A stretch of 64,000 bases of DNA. Origin: a bacterium (GTDB taxonomy: Bacteria > Krumholzibacteriota > Krumholzibacteriia > LZORAL124-64-63). The stretch spans positions 496,001 to 560,000 of the forward strand of contig JADJCK010000001.1 in NCBI GenBank assembly GCA_016703265.1, written 5' to 3'. The notes under the pieces are model-generated. The model did no database searches and was not told where the DNA came from. It saw only the letters and a program-made list of their open reading frames with translations. Both the position numbers and the translations under genes were made by a program. This document shows positions 27,769 through 35,896 of the stretch, piece by piece (the stretch's first letter is position 1; each line of letters starts with the position of its first letter).

Positions 27769-29479
27769 TAAATTGTGGCGAAGGCAGTTCGGCCGCCGGA
27801 GGGCAGCGTAACCAATGCCCCCGGGAGAGTTCCCGGAGGGGTGGCAACTCCTTGAAGCAGGAAGCGTTCTGAAGCGGGCAGCGGCCGGCGGAAGGACAGC
27901 CGGGGCGGCTGCGGGAGGGCACGCCCCCTGTGCCTGGCCCCACAGACGGGCGCCACTCGCGGGCCGACGCCAGCACCGAAGGGCGGCAGTCCAGCAACTG
28001 CCGTGAATGCGGATGACGCAGGACCGCGCCGGCCGGCGCCCTCTCCACCACGACGCCCCCATGCATCACGACGATTTCGTCGCAGAACGCGAGCGCCGCA
28101 TCGAGGTCATGGGTCACCAGCAGCACGGCCAGGCCGCGCTTGCGCATGACGGCGGCAAGCAACTCCAGCACCTGTCGCCTGGCAGCGCCATCGAGCGCGC
28201 TCGTGGGCTCGTCGGCCACGAGTACCGCAGGGTCGGCGGCCAGGCACCGTGCCAGCGCCACACGCTGGCGCTGGCCGCCGGAAAGCGCATGGGGATAGCG
28301 CGCGGCCAGCCCCGCCTCGAGTCCCACTTCTTCCAGCAACGCCTCGACCGGACGCGGCGCGTTGCGACCGGCGGCCTCGGCGAGCGCCTCCCCCACGCGC
28401 TGGCGCGGGTTCAGCGAGGCACCGGCATCCTGGAACAGCATCTGCACGCGCCGGCGGGCGGCCCGGGCTGCGGCTCCTCGCACCCGCCGGTCGAGCGCGC
28501 GGCCGGCCACGGAGATCTCGCCGGCTGCGGGCACCAGATGTCCCGCCAGCGCCCGGGCCAGGCTCGACTTCCCGGCGGCAGACTCGCCGACCAGTCCCAC
28601 CGCGCGCCCGGCCCACAGATCGAGGTCCACTTCCGCCACGGCCGTGGGCGAGTCCGGGGCTCCGTGGCGCACCACGATCCCGCGTGCCGACAGCGCCGGC
28701 GATCGCCCCGCGACTTCCTGCGCACCTGCTTCGGCCTCGGGCTTCCCTGAACCCGAGGACGCGGTTGGCGCGCACGCGACCGCCACCTCGACCACGCGAT
28801 CTTCGCGGATCTCCAGGCAGCGCCGGGCCACCAGCGGCACCAGGTCGCGGTCGTGCGTGATGAACAACAGCGCCATGCCGCGCTGACGACGCGCCGCATC
28901 GAGCACCGCCAACAACTCGCGTTGCACAGTGGCGTCGAGGCTCGAGGTAGGTTCGTCGGCGATGAGCAGTTCGGGATTGCAGGCGAGCGCCGCCGCCAGC
29001 AGCGCGCGCTGGCGCATGCCGCCGCTCAACTCGTGCGGCCAGGCGTCGAGCAGGCGCTCGGCATCGGGCAGGCCCAGTTCGGCCAGCAACGCGGCTGCGT
29101 GGAGACGGGCTGCCGCCTGGTCCAGCCCGAGGTGGATCCGGGCCGCCTCGGTGATGTGCGCGCCGATGGTGCGCAGCGGATTCAGCCCCGCCAGCGGCTC
29201 CTGCGGCAGCCAGGTGGGCCCGCGGCCGCGCACGGCAGCCCAGCCGCCTGGTTGCACAACGGGATCCATGCCGCGCCAGAGGACCTGCCCCCGGGCCACG
29301 GCCGCCGGCGGCAGCAGGCCGAGCGCCGCACGGGCCAGCAGGGTCTTGCCCGATCCCGACGGTCCCACCAGCGCCACGGCTTCGCCTGCGGCCACCGTCA
29401 GCCCGACATCGCGCAGCAACATTGCGCCGGACCCGGCAAAGCCCACCGACCAGTCATGGAAGTGCAGCAGCTCAGTCAT
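27755..29479 (-). CDS. Fused peptide-type ABC transporter ATPases (DppD-DppF in one chain)
   Basis: The 574-residue protein contains two ATPase domains of the oligopeptide/nickel importer type. Domain 1 has GPSGSGKT, LSGGMRQRALLAAAL and LLIADEPTSSLD; domain 2 (from about residue 265) has GESAAGKSS, LSGGQRQRVALARCL and VLVADEPTSALD. A linker with Ser/Glu/Ala joins them. Fusion of the two ATPases is known in this family. The last 75 residues are low-complexity and unlike family ends, and run into the next operon's promoter, so the true end may lie earlier, before the hairpin near 27830. It overlaps the dppC-like gene by 8 bases. Confidence 0.9.
   Translation of the reverse strand: MTELLHFHDWSVGFAGSGAMLLRDVGLTVAAGEAVALVGPSGSGKTLLARAALGLLPPAAVARGQVLWRGMDPVVQPGGWAAVRGRGPTWLPQEPLAGLNPLRTIGAHITEAARIHLGLDQAAARLHAAALLAELGLPDAERLLDAWPHELSGGMRQRALLAAALACNPELLIADEPTSSLDATVQRELLAVLDAARRQRGMALLFITHDRDLVPLVARRCLEIREDRVVEVAVACAPTASSGSGKPEAEAGAQEVAGRSPALSARGIVVRHGAPDSPTAVAEVDLDLWAGRAVGLVGESAAGKSSLARALAGHLVPAAGEISVAGRALDRRVRGAAARAARRRVQMLFQDAGASLNPRQRVGEALAEAAGRNAPRPVEALLEEVGLEAGLAARYPHALSGGQRQRVALARCLAADPAVLVADEPTSALDGAARRQVLELLAAVMRKRGLAVLLVTHDLDAALAFCDEIVVMHGGVVVERAPAGAVLRHPHSRQLLDCRPSVLASAREWRPSVGPGTGGVPSRSRPGCPSAGRCPLQNASCFKELPPLRELSRGHWLRCPPAAELPSPQFIDTL
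27818..27840 (-). terminator. Hairpin inside the 3' part of the ABC ATPase frame
   Basis: CCGGGA / TCCCGG with a 4-base loop, extended by flanking C/G runs (cccccggga...tcccggaggg), reads as a stem-loop on the minus strand followed by CATTGGTT. If it is the operon's terminator, the annotated C-terminal extension of the ATPase is not real. Confidence 0.4.
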
Positions 29480-30374
29480 GGCGCGCCGTCCCGGCCTGCC
29501 GCGGGTCGAGCCGCGCCCGCAGGCCGTCGCCCAGCAGGTTGCAGCCGACCACCGTCAGCGCCAGCGCCAGTCCCGGGAACGTGGCCAGCCACCAGGCTTC
29601 GAGCAGCACCGGCCGGCCGGCCTGGATCATGGCGCCCCAGCTGACGGTGGGCTCCTGGGCGCCCAGGCCGAGGAACGAGAGGAACGACTCGGTGAGCACG
29701 GCCCCGCCCACGCGCAACGAGGCTGCCACGATCACCGTCGGCCACAGCGCCGGCAGCACGTGGCGCAGGCCGACGCGCCACGGCGAGAGGCCCAGCCCGC
29801 GCGCCGCAGCCACGTACTCGCGCTCGCGCACCGAAAGCGTCTCGGCGCGCACGAGCCGGGCCACGCCCATCCAGCCGGTCAGCCCGATGACGAGCATCGT
29901 CAGGGCGAGGCTCGGCCGTGTCAGCGAGACCAGGAGGAGTATCAGGAAGATGCGCGGGAACGACAGGCAGGCGTCGGTGAAGGTCATGAGCAGGCGGTCC
30001 AGCCAGCGCGGGCCCGTACCGGCGGCCACCCCCACGGCCGTGCCCAGGCCCACGGCGACCAGTGCGCACAGCCAACCCGCCAGCAACGAGACGCGACTGC
30101 CGTGGACAAGGCGGACCAGGACATCGCGTCCCAGCACGTCGGTGCCGAGCGGGTGCGCCGCGGAGGGCGGCAGCAGGCGGTCGGCGGCCGGCCCCAGCGC
30201 AGAGGGATCACCGGGCGCGAGCACCGGAGCCAGGAGCGCCGTCAGGGTCACGATCGCCAGGATACCGAGCCCGGATGCCAGCGCTGCGGTGCCGGCGGGG
30301 CGGGCAGGCTTCCGGGCAGGCCGCGCAGCGGCGACGATGGCAGCGGCGGGACCCGCGGGCAGGGGTGCGTTCAC
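29472..30374 (-). CDS. ABC transporter permease, DppC/OppC type
   Basis: This is the second inner-membrane permease of a peptide- or nickel-type importer. The 300-residue protein has six membrane segments. LGTDVLGRDVLVRLVHGSRVSLLAG near residues 80-105 and the ATPase-contact loop AARGLGLSPWRVGLRHVLPALWP near 180 are diagnostic. Its GTG start overlaps the dppB stop as GTGA, and its end overlaps the ATPase start, showing tight coupling. Confidence 0.93.
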   Translation of the reverse strand: MNAPLPAGPAAAIVAAARPARKPARPAGTAALASGLGILAIVTLTALLAPVLAPGDPSALGPAADRLLPPSAAHPLGTDVLGRDVLVRLVHGSRVSLLAGWLCALVAVGLGTAVGVAAGTGPRWLDRLLMTFTDACLSFPRIFLILLLVSLTRPSLALTMLVIGLTGWMGVARLVRAETLSVREREYVAAARGLGLSPWRVGLRHVLPALWPTVIVAASLRVGGAVLTESFLSFLGLGAQEPTVSWGAMIQAGRPVLLEAWWLATFPGLALALTVVGCNLLGDGLRARLDPRQAGTARHD

Positions 30375-31351
30375 GGCGTCACCTGCCCGGCCAGTCGCAC
30401 CCGCGGGTCGGCCCGACGATAGCCGACATCGGCGAGCAGCGAACCGACCGTCACCAGCACCGCCGAGATCACGGTCACGGCCATGATCACCGGGTAGTCG
30501 CGGGCGCCGATCGCTTCGACGGCCACGCGCCCAAGCCCCGGCCAGCCGAACACCACTTCCACGACCACGGCGCCACCGAGCAGCTGGGGCAGGTGCAATC
30601 CGGCCAGCGTGATCACCGGCAGCAGGGCATGACGCAGGGCGTGGACCCAGAGCAGGCGCCGCTCACCCACGCCGCGCGCGCGTGCAGCGAGAATGAAGTC
30701 CTGCGACAGCGCCTCGTCGAGGGCCGCCCGCAGGTAGCGCGCGGTGCCCATGAACGAGCCCAGGGCGAGCGTGAGGACCGGCAGCGCAAGGTGGCGCAGC
30801 ACGTCGAGCAGCCGGGCGCCGGCGGGCAGAAGGTCGGCGTCGGGCGACTGAAGGCCGCCGGCCGGCAGCCAGCCCAGCTGGCGCGCGAACAGGAGCATGA
30901 GCATGAGGCCCAGCCAGAAGCCGGGCACCGACAGCAGCACCAGGCCGATGCCGCCGACGACATGGTCGGCCGCGCGGCCGCGGCGCGCCGACATCAGCAC
31001 CGCCGCCGGGACGGCCAGCAGCAGGTGCAGCAGGTAGGCGGACAGGGATAGCAGGAGCGTGGGTCCCACCGCCTCGCCGACAATGTCCGCGACCGGTCGC
31101 TGCTGGCGCAGGCTCATGCCCCAGTCGCCGCGCAGGCACCCGGACAGCCAGTGCGCGTACTGCTCGACCAGCGGCCGGTCCAGCCCGAGTCGTTCCCGCA
31201 GCAGCTCACGGTCGCGGGCCTCGAAGGAATCGGCGGCGCCGACCTCGAGCGGATCACCGGGCGCCAGGCGCACGATGGCGAAGACCATCGTCAGCAACAG
31301 GACGAGCATCAGCAGGGACCACAGCAGGCGGCGTGCGAACCAGGCGCTCAT
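30371..31351 (-). CDS. ABC transporter permease, DppB/OppB type
   Basis: The 326-residue permease begins FARRLLWSLLMLVLLLTMVFAIVRLAPGDP in shortened form: an N-terminal membrane helix followed by the family signature APGDP. Later features are GDWGMSLR, the EAA-type loop ARGVGERRLLWVHALRHALLP, and VVVEVVFGWPGLGR. The ATG at 31351 has AAGGACGG upstream; the longer frame upstream crosses the promoter and is rejected. A complete importer would need a periplasmic binding protein, which is not found nearby. Confidence 0.93.
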   Translation of the reverse strand: MSAWFARRLLWSLLMLVLLLTMVFAIVRLAPGDPLEVGAADSFEARDRELLRERLGLDRPLVEQYAHWLSGCLRGDWGMSLRQQRPVADIVGEAVGPTLLLSLSAYLLHLLLAVPAAVLMSARRGRAADHVVGGIGLVLLSVPGFWLGLMLMLLFARQLGWLPAGGLQSPDADLLPAGARLLDVLRHLALPVLTLALGSFMGTARYLRAALDEALSQDFILAARARGVGERRLLWVHALRHALLPVITLAGLHLPQLLGGAVVVEVVFGWPGLGRVAVEAIGARDYPVIMAVTVISAVLVTVGSLLADVGYRRADPRVRLAGQVTP

Positions 31352-31387
31352 GTCCGTCCTTCGGGGGGCGGTGTCCGCGGAAGGTTG

Positions 31388-31417
31388 ATAGTAGGAACGG
31401 CGCGGCGTGACGGTCAA
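31388..31417 (-). promoter_or_regulatory. Sigma70-type promoter of the peptide ABC operon
   Basis: On the minus strand TTGACC (31417-31412) and TACTAT (31393-31388) are 18 bases apart, giving a leader of about 30 bases to the permease ATG. Confidence 0.7.
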
Positions 31418-31718
31418 GCACGCGTCGGAGGGCGGCGAAAGCCGCCGGGACTGGCACGGCGTTGCACCCTGCCCGATCCGGGTGCCGCTTCCCGGCAGGT
31501 CCGCACGATTCCCGTTCCTTTCCCGCCGCCCCGCCCCCGCCCGCACCCTGCCCGGCGATACCCGGTTGTTCCCCGCGACTCCCCGTTGTTCCCCGGCGGC
31601 CGCGGTCTGCGGCCGGCGCCGTGGGCCGGTACGGATCTTTCAGCAGGAGGTCGTCAATCCCGCGCCCGGGAAACTGGCGGGACCGGGGACCGCCTGACGA
31701 ACAACCGAGGGGATCAAC
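31418..31718. other. Divergent intergenic region upstream of the lipoprotein gene
   Basis: These 301 bases between two divergent operons hold no credible gene. A degenerate 20-base tandem repeat lies at 31561-31600 and a small hairpin (GGCCGC/GCGGCC) at 31598-31614. A plus-strand promoter for the lipoprotein operon must be here, but I cannot place one. Confidence 0.6.
31561..31600. repeat. Degenerate 20-base tandem repeat
   Basis: Two adjacent 20-base units share CCCGTTGTTCCCCG-like sequence with about 15 of 20 positions identical. It lies in the spacer before the lipoprotein gene. Confidence 0.6.
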
Positions 31719-33794
31719 ATGGCGATGCGAACGACCACCATGCGGAACCGGGCCGGCAGCCGCACGCGCTCTGCGGCGGCGTTGACCGTCGCGGCTGCAC
31801 TGGCCGCCGTGGCCGCGCTGTCCGTACTGGCCGGCTGCGATATCAACGAACCCGAGATGCCGACGTTCGACACCACGTTGAGCCTTCCGCTCGGCGTCGA
31901 GCGCCTGGACGTGGCCGACGCCATCGACAGCGAGGACTTCCTGGCCGTCAGCCCCGACGGCAGCCTGCTGTTCCGCGTGGACGGCGACCCCGACACGCTG
32001 AGCTTCGACTTCGACCTCAGCGCGGAAGTATCGGCGCAGTCGATGGACCACGGCCTCGGATCGTTCGAACTGGCTTCGGTGGGTCCCCTCACCTACGGCT
32101 TCCTGCTGCAGGACGTGTGGGCGCCCGCCGCCGGCGCCAACGGCATCACGACCATCGTGCCCGCGTTCCCGCTCGCGGCGACCAGCCCCGACCAGGACGT
32201 GCCCGACGTGACCTCGGCGACGCTGTCCGCCGGCACCGCCGCGGTGACCGTGGACAACGGCCTGCCGGTGGCGATCTCCGCCGCTTCGGGCCCCGACCAG
32301 CTGGTGCTGGTGCTCGAAGGCAGCGACGGCGCCGAGTTCGCGACCTTCCCCTTCGCCGTGATCCCGGCCGGCGCCAGCCGGACCGTGACCGTGGACCTGG
32401 CCGGCGCCGTCATGCCCGACCGGCTGCGCGTGCGGCTGAGCGGCGGCTCGGCCGGATCGGGCGGTCAGTTCGTGACCGTCAACGGCACCGACGCGCTGGA
32501 CGTCAGCGCCTCGTTCACCAACCTCGTCGTCTCGTCGGCCACGGCCGTTGTCGGGGCGCAGAGCTTCAACACGACGTTCAGTTCACCGCTGCCGTCGGGC
32601 TACGAAGTGACCGAGGCCGTGGTCGCCTCCGGAACCTCGCAGCTGACCGTGACGAACTCCATGCCGGTGCCCTGCACCGCCACGCTCACCTGGGCCGACC
32701 TGCGCAATGCGAACGGCGTGCCGCTGGTCGAGCAGTTCACGCTGGCGGCAGGCACTGCCGCCGTGCGCTCCATCAACTTCGCCGGCTACACCCTGGCCGC
32801 GGGCGGTTCGCCGCTGACGGCCCTCGAGGCGAGCGTCTCGGTGACGTCGCCGGGCAGCTCCGGCCAGCCGGTTGCCATGGACGCGGGCGACGGCCTCTCG
32901 GCCGACCTCGCCGCCACCTCCATCTCGTTCGCGAGCGTGACCGGCATCGTTCCCGAGTCGATCGTGACGCTGGAACCGACCGTGCAGCACATCGACCTGC
33001 CGGACGAGCTGAGCGGCCTGTCGCTGACGGCCGCGCGCCTGACCCTGCACCTGGACACCACCGCCTCGCTGCCCGGCAGCGTCGACCTCACGCTGCGCGG
33101 CACGGATGCCGGCGGCGACGTGACCGACCTGGTGATCAACGAGGCGCTGAACGGCGGCCCGGACCAGGCCCTGACCGAGATCATCCTCGACCAGGACAAC
33201 AGCGCCATCGTCGAGTTCCTCAACAGCATGCCCGAACGCGTGACGCTGCTGGGCCAGGTCAGCCTGGGCGGCGACGGCGCCCTCGGCACCGTGCGTCCCG
33301 GCGACACTGCGGTGGTGCGGTGGGAGATCGAGGCTCCGGTGGAAGTCGTGATCGACGACGCCACCCTCGACAGCGATCCGCGCGAACTCGATGTGGACGC
33401 CGAGCTGCAGGAACGCATCTCGACGCACGCCCAGGGCGCCCGCGCGCAGCTGGAAGTTCTGAACCACCTGCCCGTGGCCCTGCAGCTGACGGTGCTGGTG
33501 GGCCAGGACGTCAACACGCTCGACACCGCGCCGGCACTGACGATCGGGCCGCTGCTGGTGTCGGCCGGCGTCACTTCGCCGACGACGCACGTGGTCACGC
33601 AGTCGGTCATCAGCCGCCCCGCCTTCGACCTGACCGCCGAACAGGCCCGCGTGTTCGGGTTGCCCGGCCTGGTCACCAAGGTCGTAGCCGTACTCCCGTC
33701 GACGAACGGCCAGCCCGCGCGCGTGCTCAGCACGGACTACCTCGAAGTGCGCGGCCTGGTGCAGCTGGACGTGCTGGTCGACGACCAGTTCTAG
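31719..33794 (+). CDS. Lipoprotein of unknown function with four internal motif repeats
   Basis: The 691-residue product has a signal peptide and lipobox LSVLAGC, so it should be lipidated (lgt is at 3.7 kb). The mature protein is Val/Thr/Asp-rich and looks all-beta, with almost no Cys or Trp. A short motif recurs four times: VDNGLPVAI (about residue 177), VTNSMPVPC (310), LNSMPERVT (500) and LNHLPVALQ (580), each followed by a strand. This resembles repeated immunoglobulin-like or LEA14-like modules, but I do not recognise the family. GAGGGGAT precedes the ATG. A beta-barrel gene follows after 43 bases, so the two products probably act together at the outer membrane. Confidence 0.8.
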   Translation: MAMRTTTMRNRAGSRTRSAAALTVAAALAAVAALSVLAGCDINEPEMPTFDTTLSLPLGVERLDVADAIDSEDFLAVSPDGSLLFRVDGDPDTLSFDFDLSAEVSAQSMDHGLGSFELASVGPLTYGFLLQDVWAPAAGANGITTIVPAFPLAATSPDQDVPDVTSATLSAGTAAVTVDNGLPVAISAASGPDQLVLVLEGSDGAEFATFPFAVIPAGASRTVTVDLAGAVMPDRLRVRLSGGSAGSGGQFVTVNGTDALDVSASFTNLVVSSATAVVGAQSFNTTFSSPLPSGYEVTEAVVASGTSQLTVTNSMPVPCTATLTWADLRNANGVPLVEQFTLAAGTAAVRSINFAGYTLAAGGSPLTALEASVSVTSPGSSGQPVAMDAGDGLSADLAATSISFASVTGIVPESIVTLEPTVQHIDLPDELSGLSLTAARLTLHLDTTASLPGSVDLTLRGTDAGGDVTDLVINEALNGGPDQALTEIILDQDNSAIVEFLNSMPERVTLLGQVSLGGDGALGTVRPGDTAVVRWEIEAPVEVVIDDATLDSDPRELDVDAELQERISTHAQGARAQLEVLNHLPVALQLTVLVGQDVNTLDTAPALTIGPLLVSAGVTSPTTHVVTQSVISRPAFDLTAEQARVFGLPGLVTKVVAVLPSTNGQPARVLSTDYLEVRGLVQLDVLVDDQF

Positions 33795-33837
33795 GGATTC
33801 ACCTCCCGCGCGGCGGGAGCAGCAAAGGACTTGTGAC

Positions 33838-35124
33838 ATGAAGAGCATCCCGATGAACCTCGCGCACGACCACTACCGCAGCCTGTCGGTCGACCTGACG
33901 ACCCTCACGCTGGCGACGCTGACCCTCGTGGTCCTGTCGGCGACCACCGCCCACGCCCAGAGCCCGGTGCGGGCCTGGGGCATGGGCGGCGCCGGCGGCG
34001 CCGTGGCCCGCGGACTGGAAGCGGTCACCTACAACCCGGCGAACCTGGCGTTCAGCGACGGCTCGAGCGTGGGCCTGGCCAGCGCTGCGGTCTCTGTGCA
34101 GAACAACGCGCTGAGCCTGGACCGGTACAACGAGATCACCGGTACGCACCTCGACGCCGCCGACAAGGCCCAGTTGATGTCCGACATCCCCGATGACGGC
34201 TTCAGCCTCGACGCCGACGTGCGTGCCTCGGCGCTGGGCTTCCAGTTCGGCTCGTTCGCGCTGACGGCCGGCGCCATCGGCACCGGCTACGGCAATCTCG
34301 ACAAGGACTACTTCGACGTCGTGCTCTACGGCAACCCCGTGGGCCAGACCGTCGACTTCAGCAACACCTGGGGCGAAGGCAGCGCGATGGGCGCCGCCAC
34401 CGTCTCGTTCGGCACGAAGCTGCTCACGCTGGGCGGCGCCAGCCTCGGCGCCGGCGTGAACCTTCGCTACCTGCACGGCCTGTACGAGATGCACGTGGCC
34501 TCGGCCGGCGGCACCATCACCACGGGCATGGAAGAGATCACCGCCGATGCGCACGTGAACACGCTCTCGGCCGAGGGCGGCCGCGGCTACGGCGTGGATG
34601 TGGGCCTGGCCCTGCGTACGCCCGGCGGCCTGGCCGTGGGCCTGACGCTGGAGAACGCGCAGAGCAGCATGGAATGGGACCGCAACGTCGAGTACCGCGA
34701 GTTCCGGCTCAGCGCCGACGAGATCAACCTGCTGAACTCCGACCTCGATGCGTCGGTGACCGATGCCGACACCGTCTACACCGGCGACCCCTACACCACC
34801 GAACTGCCGCGCTCGGCGCGCCTGGGCGCCTCGGGCAAGGTGGGCCCGTTCGTGCTGGCCGCCGACTGGGTGCAGGGCTTCGAGGACCGCGGCCTGGTCT
34901 CCACCGAGCCGCGCGTGCTGGCGGGCGTCGAGTGGCAGCTCGGGTTCCTGCAGCCCCGCTTCGGCGCGGCCACGGGCGGCGTGCAGGGCGACAGCGCCTC
35001 GGCCGGCCTGGGCGTCAAGCTGGGGTTCTGGCGGATCGACGCCGCGGCGGTCACGCGCGGCGGCATGAAGGTGGGCGACACGAAGGGCCTGGGCGTGGCG
35101 GTGGCCTCGTCGCTGGTGTTCTAG
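33838..35124 (+). CDS. Outer-membrane beta-barrel protein, DUF5723/TraF-like
   Basis: The 428-residue protein has a long N-terminus ending in a signal peptide (TLVVLSATTAHAQ) and opens with SPVRAWGMGGAGGAVARGLEAVTYNPANLAF, the pattern shared by PorV-like, FadL-like and TraF-like barrels. Strand-turn repeats run to the end, which closes with the aromatic SSLVF. AAAGGA precedes the ATG. It is in an operon with the upstream lipoprotein. It may be a transport or anchoring barrel; the substrate is unknown. Only Met 1 or Met 6 are plausible starts. Confidence 0.8.
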   Translation: MKSIPMNLAHDHYRSLSVDLTTLTLATLTLVVLSATTAHAQSPVRAWGMGGAGGAVARGLEAVTYNPANLAFSDGSSVGLASAAVSVQNNALSLDRYNEITGTHLDAADKAQLMSDIPDDGFSLDADVRASALGFQFGSFALTAGAIGTGYGNLDKDYFDVVLYGNPVGQTVDFSNTWGEGSAMGAATVSFGTKLLTLGGASLGAGVNLRYLHGLYEMHVASAGGTITTGMEEITADAHVNTLSAEGGRGYGVDVGLALRTPGGLAVGLTLENAQSSMEWDRNVEYREFRLSADEINLLNSDLDASVTDADTVYTGDPYTTELPRSARLGASGKVGPFVLAADWVQGFEDRGLVSTEPRVLAGVEWQLGFLQPRFGAATGGVQGDSASAGLGVKLGFWRIDAAAVTRGGMKVGDTKGLGVAVASSLVF

Positions 35125-35159
35125 AATTCGTTGGAACGGGCGGGGCTCCCGCCGGCAAC

Positions 35160-35888
35160 TCAGCCGGCCTGCAGCCCCCACGCCCGGCAGAAGGCGTCGG
35201 CCAGGCGCGGCAGCAGCCGCTCCTGGCCTTCGTCGTCCAGAGGGGTGCCCAGCAGCCGCCCGAGATCGGTGGTCACCAGCGCCAGTTGCGCGCTGTCGGG
35301 CGCCGGCCGCCCCGGCGCCGGGCGCAGGAAACGCGGCAGATCGAGGTGCGCGGAACCCGCGAGGATGGATCCGTGTTGAAGGAAGACGTCCCCGCGCCGC
35401 CTCTGCGCCGAACCCACCAGCTTCAGGCCGCGCACGCTGATCTCGTGGCGACCGGCGCTCTTGAAGCAGACCAGCCCGCGCGCGTCGTCGCGGCTCTCGC
35501 CGCCGGAGACATCGGCGGCCAGTCCCAGGTCGTCCAGGAACAGCAGCAGCGCCTCGTTGATGCGCATGTAGGTCTCGTGCAGCGTGGCGCCGAACAAATC
35601 TGAGGGGCTGGTGCCGACAACGGCGTAGGTCAGTTCCTCGGCGTGCAGGATGGCGCGTCCGCCGGTGGGACGCCGCACCAGGCCGTAGCCGGCGGCGGCG
35701 ATGGCCTCGGCGTCGAAGTCGTCGGGGCTCTGATGGAAGCCGTACGAGACGGCGTACGGGCGCCAGCGGTAAAGCCGGAGCACCGGCGGGTCGCCCGGCC
35801 GGTGCTCCTCGAGCAGCGCGGCATCCCGCGCCATGTTTCCGGCGCCGCTGAGCGCGCCATCGATCTGGATCCTCAACGTACCGGACAC
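35160..35888 (-). CDS. Lipoate-protein ligase/octanoyltransferase family protein
   Basis: The 242-residue protein has the biotin/lipoyl transferase fold. Family marks are RRPTGGRAILHAEELTYAV (residues about 67-85), a Cys in LVCFKSAGRHEISVRGLKLVGSAQRR shortened to its core near residue 142, and FLQHGSIL. The Cys and KLVGSAQRR context match LipM/LipL-type octanoyl transferases as well as LplA ligases, so the donor (lipoyl-AMP or octanoyl-ACP) is undecided. It is 8 bases after gcvPB and almost certainly lipoylates GcvH of the same operon. Confidence 0.88.
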   Translation of the reverse strand: MSGTLRIQIDGALSGAGNMARDAALLEEHRPGDPPVLRLYRWRPYAVSYGFHQSPDDFDAEAIAAAGYGLVRRPTGGRAILHAEELTYAVVGTSPSDLFGATLHETYMRINEALLLFLDDLGLAADVSGGESRDDARGLVCFKSAGRHEISVRGLKLVGSAQRRRGDVFLQHGSILAGSAHLDLPRFLRPAPGRPAPDSAQLALVTTDLGRLLGTPLDDEGQERLLPRLADAFCRAWGLQAG

Positions 35889-35896
35889 GCGCGACC

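Noticed and set aside
31151..33841. An 896-codon plus-strand frame overlapping the permease and the lipoprotein
   Set aside because: It is out of frame with the lipoprotein, whose signal peptide, lipobox and codon pattern are convincing; the alternative is Arg-rich low complexity.
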